NCBI RefSeq assembly: GCF_004345365.1
Contig: NZ_SLVF01000013.1
Location: forward strand, 186,001-250,000
Reading direction: 5' to 3'
Source: Kribbella sp. VKM Ac-2568
GTDB taxonomy: Bacteria; Actinomycetota; Actinomycetes; Propionibacteriales; Kribbellaceae
DNA: 64,000 nucleotides
Shown here: positions 58,853 through 64,000 of the stretch, piece after piece
Position numbering within the stretch: the stretch's first letter is position 1
How the letters are laid out: every line of letters starts with the position of its first letter
Program-made: the position numbers and the translations under genes
The notes under the pieces: model-generated
What the model was told of the DNA's origin: nothing
Database searches by the model: none
The model's input: the letters and a program-made list of their open reading frames with translations, nothing else

Positions 58853-59284
58853 ATGGCAGATTCCGACTTCGACGGCCTTCCGGCCCTCGACGGCGCGGTG
58901 ACCGCCGTAGCGATCATCGATCACGACGGTAACCCGAACCGGGTCATCGACGACCAACTTCCCTTCGACGTGACCATCAAGTGGACCGTCAAGCCGCCGG
59001 CTACAGCCGCGCTGCTCGACGGCCGGTGGACGGTCAAGGTGTACGCGGAGTCGATGGGCCCCGGCCCCGAGGTACTGATCGGCACCGCCGTCGTGGCCGC
59101 GAACGGTGGGCCGGTGTACAACGCGTCGATCAACGTCCCGATCGGCACGCTGCCGTCCGACGTACCGCCGGACTCGGGCGTGTACAAGCTCGTGGTGGTG
59201 ATCACGTACCGGACCAGGCTGAACGTGCTGACAGAGATGGCCGCGTTCAGCGAGGGGCCGATGTTCCTGCTCCGCCGGCCCTGA
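58853..59284 (+). CDS. Hypothetical beta-rich protein
   Basis: 143 residues from ATG 58853. Pattern ALDGAVTAVAIIDHDGNPNRVIDDQLPFDVTIKWTV and GPEVLIGTAVVAANGGPVYNASINVPIG (segments) indicates an immunoglobulin-like or beta-sandwich fold. The GGGGGG stretch upstream is a poor ribosome site. Similar proteins without known function occur near CHAT genes; this is an impression only. Confidence 0.65.
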   Translation: MADSDFDGLPALDGAVTAVAIIDHDGNPNRVIDDQLPFDVTIKWTVKPPATAALLDGRWTVKVYAESMGPGPEVLIGTAVVAANGGPVYNASINVPIGTLPSDVPPDSGVYKLVVVITYRTRLNVLTEMAAFSEGPMFLLRRP

Positions 59285-59472
59285 GGCAGCGGAGCCGGTA
59301 GGCGCGGACGCATGGCACCCGGAGGAGGGGCCGAGTGGTGTGCGTCGGCGCTGCCCAGCGGCGTCATCAGATGCGGTGTCGCCGCCGGGCCACCAGGACA
59401 AGGCGTGGAAGTCCCGCGAGGAATTTCACTAGGTGCACTGGGAAGCAAAAGCGGACCAACCCGGGAGCCGGA

Positions 59473-60099
59473 ATGGAAGACGACGTCTCACCGGTCACCG
59501 CTCTGGTGGCCGCCGCGGCCGGTGGCGAGCAGCGCGCGTGGCGCGAGCTCGTCGGCCGGTACGCGCCGTTGCTGGTGTCCGTCATCCGGCAGTTCCGGCT
59601 GACGCCGAGCGAGACTGAGGACGTTGCCCAGACCGTGTGGCTGCGGCTGGTCGAGCACCTGGACAGTCTGCAGGAACCGCGGGCTATCCCGCGGTGGATC
59701 ATCACGATCGCACGTCGCGAGTCGATCCGGTACCTGTCGTCCGCCCGTCGACTGCGCCCGAACGACCCGCTGGATCCCGAGTATCAGTCGGTCGCGGCCG
59801 ATACCGGTGAACCTGACGAAGGCCTGCTCCGGGCCGAGCAGCACGAGGTGCTGCTGGCCGGCCTGGCCGAACTGCCACGCCGGCAGCGGGAGTTGCTGCT
59901 GTTGCTGCTCGAAGATCCGCAACCGTCGTACGTCGAGATCAGCAAGAGCACGGGCATCCCGGTCGGCAGCATCGGGCCAACCCGGTCACGCGCGCTCGAA
60001 CGGCTCCGCAGATCTCCACCGGTCAGGGCGTACGTCGCGGTCTCGGAGCGGACCGAACCGTCAGGAGGTGACCGGCATGACGCGACCACGCTGGGATGA
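59473..60099 (+). CDS. ECF-type RNA polymerase sigma factor
   Basis: 208 residues from ATG 59473 (GGGAG 7 nt upstream). Region 2 is LVGRYAPLLVSVIRQFRLTPSETEDVAQTVWLRLVEHLDSL and region 4 is LLAGLAELPRRQRELLLLLLEDPQPSYVEISKSTGIPVGSIGPTRSRALERL (segments). It overlaps the downstream gene by 23 bp. It probably controls this CHAT/S8 set, but no promoter pair like the ECF41 one is obvious here. No anti-sigma with a recognisable zinc motif is present. Confidence 0.92.
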   Translation: MEDDVSPVTALVAAAAGGEQRAWRELVGRYAPLLVSVIRQFRLTPSETEDVAQTVWLRLVEHLDSLQEPRAIPRWIITIARRESIRYLSSARRLRPNDPLDPEYQSVAADTGEPDEGLLRAEQHEVLLAGLAELPRRQRELLLLLLEDPQPSYVEISKSTGIPVGSIGPTRSRALERLRRSPPVRAYVAVSERTEPSGGDRHDATTLG

Positions 60100-60535
60100 C
60101 GACGAGCGCCTCTTCGAGGATCTCGCAGAGGCTGTCCGCGATACGGCGCCGTTCGCACGCACGATCGCCGAACGGGCCGAGGGCGCGCTGTCCTGGCGGA
60201 CGATCGACGAGGAACTCCTGCGCGCGACCCTGACCTTCGACTCCTCGCTGGAACCTGCTGCCGGGACCCGGGCCGAACCCGGTGAGACCCGGCTGCTGGT
60301 GTTCACCTCCACTCCGCTGTCGGTGGAGCTGGAGGTGACGGACGACCAAGTGGTCGGCCAGATACTGCCGCCTGGCGCGGGCGAGATCCACATCGAGACC
60401 TCGGACGGCGCGGAGTACTCCATCAGTGCCAACGAATCGGGCTTCTTCGAACTGCGGTCGCTGCCTGCTGGTGAGGTTCGGTTGCGATGCGACACGGCTA
60501 CCGGCCGAGTGGTCACCGAATGGGTGCGGCTATGA
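60077..60535 (+). CDS. Small protein coupled to ECF sigma factor
   Basis: 152 residues from ATG 60077 with AGGAGG upstream, overlapping the sigma gene. The N-terminal half is helical and acidic (DDDERLFEDLAEAVRDTA), like an anti-sigma or adaptor domain. The C-terminal half (LLVFTSTPLSVELEV and EIHIETSDGAEYSISANESGFFELRSLPAGEVRLRC) looks like a carboxypeptidase-regulatory or beta-sandwich domain. No Zn motif HxxxCxxC is seen. A non-canonical anti-sigma role is inference. Confidence 0.72.
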   Translation: MTRPRWDDDERLFEDLAEAVRDTAPFARTIAERAEGALSWRTIDEELLRATLTFDSSLEPAAGTRAEPGETRLLVFTSTPLSVELEVTDDQVVGQILPPGAGEIHIETSDGAEYSISANESGFFELRSLPAGEVRLRCDTATGRVVTEWVRL

Positions 60536-60542
60536 CCGGCGC

Positions 60543-63146
60543 TCAGGCCCCGAGTGCTATGAAGGACTGCCCAGCCGTGCGCGCCAGCTGGCCGTCGCCG
60601 GCCGATGCGAGGGCTTGGGCGAGTGCACCGGCGAGATCGTCCCCGGCCCGCAGCCTGCTATGCAGGCCGAGCATCAGCGACACTGTGGCCGGATCGTTCA
60701 CCGGTACGACACTCGCCACCACCCCGGACGCTCCCAGTGCGACGAGCGCACTGACCAGACCGAGCAACTCGTCCGCACCACTGGGTCCGCCGAGCGCCGA
60801 GCTGCAACTCGACAGCACCACTCGGTGCGGCGCCCGTTCCAGCCGTTCGAGGTCGTACACCGTGAGCGGCCCGTCATCCAGTTGGAGCGCCGAGAACAGC
60901 GGGCTGTCAGCGCGGAACGTGCCATGCGCGGCGACATGCACCAACGACGCACCGTCCATCGCTTCCAGCACCGCTTCCGCCCTTGCATCGCCATCGGTGA
61001 GCACCACCGCGTCCGGATACATCTCAGAGAGCCGTCGCACCTCCTCTGGTCCTGTCGACAAGTGGGGACCGCCGATCAGTACCACCCGCTCGGTGGACGG
61101 CGGGACAGCGTTCCGCGCGCGCAACCATGCCGCCGCTGACGGGGCCACCGACGTCGGCCGGTGCCGTAACGACGGCAGTATGCCCCATGGAACCGCGTGC
61201 AGCCGGCCCGTCGGTACGACCACCACCGGGCCGTCCTTCAAATACTTGACCACCTCGCCCAGGAGGGCCGTTTCGAGGCGTGCTCCGATGGCGTCAAGGT
61301 CGAGCCGGTGCTTGCCGCGTCCGGTCGCCTCGCGTCGCAGTGCGAACAACGCGTGGGACAGCCGATGAGTCGCCAGGCGGGTGGGACCGACCAGCGTGAG
61401 GTAGATGCGGCCACGCGCCGCCACCATGGCGTACAACTGGTCGTCAACGTCGGTGAGCTCGACCAGGCTGCGATTTCCGAGGTGATCGAGCAGGTCGGCA
61501 CTGCGGAACTGGTCGGGCCGGGCGCCTTTGGTGCCGGGCGTCAGCAAGACCCGGCGGCGTACGGCAGATTCGAGGCGGCGGCGTTCGCGATGCAGTGGGC
61601 TGGATCCGAGCCGGTGATCGTAGCTGGTGTCCAGCCGGTAGGTCAGGCTGCGCAGCGCGGCGAGGTCGGCGACCAGGGCGTCGTCCTCGTGCGGCCGGAC
61701 CGGCGGGATCGCGAGCACCGTGGCGCGCCAGCGTTCGCTCCATTCGAGGACTTGCCGGGCCTTGCCGCGCCGAACGGCGTACCGGAGTGCGATCGCGGCG
61801 AGTTCGGCGCCCTGGGCGGTGGCCAGTACGCGCAGTTCGGTGGCGCCGAGGGTGCGCATGTAGATCTCGATCAGGCTCAGACCCTGCCGACAGGCGGCCA
61901 GCATCGCGCGCGACCGGCCGTCGCCTTGGTGGAGCGTGGCTTGGGCGAGCCAGCCGGCGCCGCGCGCCCGCAGGCCACGGTTCCGGGCTCCGGCCGCGAT
62001 TCTCAGGTGGCGTCCGGCCTCGGCCGGGTCGGTCCGCGCGAGAGCGAGCCGGCCGGTCAGCAGATGCGCCTCGGCCGCGAGGTCCGGGTCGAGCCCGTCA
62101 AGTTCGGCACTGACCCGTTGGCCGGTGCGCAGCAGGCGTGCCGTACGGTCGCCGCCCGCGTAGCGGGACTGAAGCAGCGCGAGTTCCGCGCGCGCCGCCC
62201 ACCACGGACGCTGCTGGCGGCGGAACAGCTTCACAGCGTCGCGGCCGCGTCTCTCGGCCAGATCCAGAGCGCCGGCGGCGTGCGCCGCCAGTCCGGCGCA
62301 GTACAACAACTCCGCGCGTCGCGCCGTCGAGCCACGCTGCTGTTCGAACCGGTCGAGCGCGCTGTCGATCTCGGTGAGTGCGTCGCGCGCCAGGCCGGCC
62401 GCCAGCAGCACCAAACATTTGTTGGCGAACAAGTCCGGCTCGAGGACGCCGAGCTCCTCGACGACCCGTTGTGCGTCGTCGAGGTACAGCAATGCCGTCG
62501 GCAGGTCACCGCGGGCGAATGCCGCGGCGCCACGCGCCTGCCGCGTGTCGGCGTACTCGACCAGCTGACCACACTTCGCGAACAACTCCTCGCTGTGGGC
62601 GTAGTCGTCGTCGGCGCGGTCGATCGCGCCCATCGCGAGCAGCACCATTGCCCGGTGGGTAAGCGCCCGAGCCTCCCAGACCAAGTCGCCGGTGTCGCTC
62701 AGCAACGCGACCGCCTGTTCGGCGTCGGCCAGCGCTTCGGTGTACCGGCCGAGCAGCGCGCCCCATACCCAGACGCGGCGGATCAGGATCCGGCCGGCGA
62801 GCACACCGGTCCGGCCGGGCGCGATCGAGTCGAGCGCGGCTACCCCACGTCGGGTGTCACCGGCCATGACATGGGCCACGCCGAGGCTCGCCAGAATGTC
62901 CGCCTCGCGGTCGGGATCGGCCGCCTTGCGGGCAGAACGGTGCGCCGCCTTGAGCTCCGCCACCGCCTCACGAATGTCACCGAAATCCCGGTGGACGACA
63001 CCCGCTGTCTGGTGGGCCACGGCCGCATCGATGTCGGACGGGGAGTTCGCGAGAATCTCGTGGGCGATCCTGAGGGCGTCAGCGGGCCGCGAAAAAGCAA
63101 GCGCTTGCAATTCGTCGGCATCCACGACGGAAACCTGCCCTCCCAT
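60543..63146 (-). CDS. TPR-CHAT protease-like protein
   Basis: 867 residues. The N-terminal about 500 residues form TPR-type helix pairs (RPADALRIAHEILANSPSDIDAAVAHQTAGVVHRDFGDIREAVAEL and following). The C-terminal CHAT (caspase HetF-associated with TPR) domain holds the likely catalytic His in VHVAAHGTF (around 738) and Cys in VVLSSCSSAL (around 782), with GVVASVVPVND afterwards. This is a caspase-like fold. It is convergent with the sigma operon (7 bp gap) and divergent from the S8 peptidase. ATG 63146 lacks a strong ribosome site. Substrate unknown; the peptidase is an obvious candidate. Confidence 0.9.
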   Translation of the reverse strand: MGGQVSVVDADELQALAFSRPADALRIAHEILANSPSDIDAAVAHQTAGVVHRDFGDIREAVAELKAAHRSARKAADPDREADILASLGVAHVMAGDTRRGVAALDSIAPGRTGVLAGRILIRRVWVWGALLGRYTEALADAEQAVALLSDTGDLVWEARALTHRAMVLLAMGAIDRADDDYAHSEELFAKCGQLVEYADTRQARGAAAFARGDLPTALLYLDDAQRVVEELGVLEPDLFANKCLVLLAAGLARDALTEIDSALDRFEQQRGSTARRAELLYCAGLAAHAAGALDLAERRGRDAVKLFRRQQRPWWAARAELALLQSRYAGGDRTARLLRTGQRVSAELDGLDPDLAAEAHLLTGRLALARTDPAEAGRHLRIAAGARNRGLRARGAGWLAQATLHQGDGRSRAMLAACRQGLSLIEIYMRTLGATELRVLATAQGAELAAIALRYAVRRGKARQVLEWSERWRATVLAIPPVRPHEDDALVADLAALRSLTYRLDTSYDHRLGSSPLHRERRRLESAVRRRVLLTPGTKGARPDQFRSADLLDHLGNRSLVELTDVDDQLYAMVAARGRIYLTLVGPTRLATHRLSHALFALRREATGRGKHRLDLDAIGARLETALLGEVVKYLKDGPVVVVPTGRLHAVPWGILPSLRHRPTSVAPSAAAWLRARNAVPPSTERVVLIGGPHLSTGPEEVRRLSEMYPDAVVLTDGDARAEAVLEAMDGASLVHVAAHGTFRADSPLFSALQLDDGPLTVYDLERLERAPHRVVLSSCSSALGGPSGADELLGLVSALVALGASGVVASVVPVNDPATVSLMLGLHSRLRAGDDLAGALAQALASAGDGQLARTAGQSFIALGA

Positions 63147-63223
63147 TACCCAGCCATATTTCCGATCGTAATACGCCGCGCCACCGCATTATCCGAAAGT
63201 TTTTGACCAATAGGGAGACCAAA

Positions 63224-64000
63224 ATGCCAGCGGATCAACGCCTCAAAGATGCACTACGCCTCATCCTGGAAAACGACGAAGATGGCGGGGAAGAGCGCTG
63301 GCACGGCAAGACGGCCGTGTACCCACCCAACTGGGAGGAACTCGGGTACGTCGGGTACTTCTACCGCCGGGACACCATTCTCGTCCGCACGGAGGACGTA
63401 GGCCTGGTGGTCGACGCGTTGCGAGATGCATCGATGCCTGATGACGAACGCAGTCCGATCATTCCCGAAGACGTGGCCATCGACCGGTTGCCAGTGATCG
63501 ACGGCGTCACTGGTCTGGTCTGGCGCTATGGCAGAACCTTCCGTGCGGTGAAGGCGGCAAGGCGCGGGAGATTCGGGGGCAACGAGTTCGGCGGAGACTA
63601 CGACGGGCGCTACAACGACGACGATCCGCTGTCGACGCCGAACGTACTGGATCAGCTGGACGAGCGGGTCGGCCTTGGCAAGGCGACGCCAGACCATGGG
63701 CTTTCGTACTGCGGCAACGGTCATCCCTGCCCGGCGAGCGAGCCGGCGGTGGTGCCGAGCAAGTCGGCTTGCCCGAAGCCGCCGGTGAGCGACGGGATCT
63801 GCTGCGGGACGCACGGATGGGACGGCCATGGCGTGTTGGTGGGTGTCGTCGACGGCGGTCTGGTCGAGGACGCGACGCGGATGTGGCCGTGGATGGCGGG
63901 CGTGTGCGGTGACCATGAGGACCCCTTCGTGGCTGGTACCGGACACCTGATCAAGCCCTACGCATGCCACGGGACGTTTGTCGCCGGCTGTGTGCGTTGT
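63224..64000 (+). CDS. S8 (subtilisin-like) serine peptidase, cut by window end
   Basis: Open to the window edge, at least 259 residues from ATG 63224, preceded by AGGGAG 7 nt upstream. The catalytic Asp is in VLVGVVDGGL (D210) and the His in YACHGTFVAG (H249), the usual S8 order with correct 39-residue distance. The Ser lies beyond the window. Before the Asp is a Cys-rich stretch (YCGNGHPC, CPKPP, ICCGTHGWDGHG), and no signal peptide is seen. So it is probably cytosolic, perhaps kept inactive by the N-terminal domain. It is divergent from the CHAT gene by 77 bp of AT-richer DNA. Confidence 0.85.
   Translation, partial: MPADQRLKDALRLILENDEDGGEERWHGKTAVYPPNWEELGYVGYFYRRDTILVRTEDVGLVVDALRDASMPDDERSPIIPEDVAIDRLPVIDGVTGLVWRYGRTFRAVKAARRGRFGGNEFGGDYDGRYNDDDPLSTPNVLDQLDERVGLGKATPDHGLSYCGNGHPCPASEPAVVPSKSACPKPPVSDGICCGTHGWDGHGVLVGVVDGGLVEDATRMWPWMAGVCGDHEDPFVAGTGHLIKPYACHGTFVAGCVRC

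Noticed and set aside
1..64000. tRNA or rRNA genes
   Set aside because: No cloverleaf with TTCGA/TTCRA T-loop and no rRNA-like block was recognised by eye; a covariance search would be decisive.

Overview
This 64 kb window is GC-rich, densely coding actinobacterial chromosome. The signs are GTG starts, leaderless promoters of the TAGGGT-N6-GTG type, several TetR and ECF regulators, and actinobacterial families such as DUF6325, DUF7144, DUF6069, SHOCT proteins and DUF2252. The gene set resembles Kribbella or a relative in the Propionibacteriales/Nocardioidales, but that genus call is an impression and not a computed result.

Layout. 1-5.2 kb: two TetR-controlled ABC exporter loci. 5.4-9.5 kb: a translationally coupled SNF2 helicase and SWIM zinc-finger pair. 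9.6-11.2 kb: an ECF41-type sigma factor divergent from a carboxymuconolactone decarboxylase/AhpD gene, with matching promoters on both strands. 11.3-16.4 kb: SRPBCC protein, DoxX, universal stress proteins, a flavin disulfide reductase and a VOC protein. DoxX and the universal stress operon share a DosR/DevR-like box. 17-20.8 kb: methyltransferase, DUF4386 protein, TetR with a striking operator, and a secreted vanadium-haloperoxidase-like protein.

21-49 kb is the most unusual part. It is a long run of stress, envelope and membrane genes: HdeD, SHOCT proteins, DUF2252, a K+ channel, MFS, two DUF6325 genes, a LuxR/MalT-like ATPase regulator, RDD, YihY, phospholipase D, a holin-like/phosphodiesterase fusion, three DUF7144 paralogues, AI-2E, a CPA antiporter, DUF1622, a LURP-one protein, SulP, DUF6069 and a formylglycine-generating enzyme. 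I find thirteen copies of a 17-bp inverted repeat, TCAYCC-N5-GGRYGA, placed about 15-135 bp upstream of starts in this run. I propose it marks one regulon, perhaps governed by the LuxR/MalT-like protein encoded inside the run.

49-53 kb carries ordinary genes: two GNATs, a YcaQ-like protein and a cation diffusion facilitator. 53-56.2 kb is a decayed island with a frameshifted gene, an ISL3-type transposase remnant, a twice-frameshifted AraC gene and a Tn3 transposase tail. 56.5-64 kb holds a secreted PASTA protein and then an ECF sigma factor, a small partner, a TPR-CHAT protease-like protein and the start of an S8 (subtilisin-like) peptidase cut by the window end. That set looks like a protease-based signalling or conflict system.
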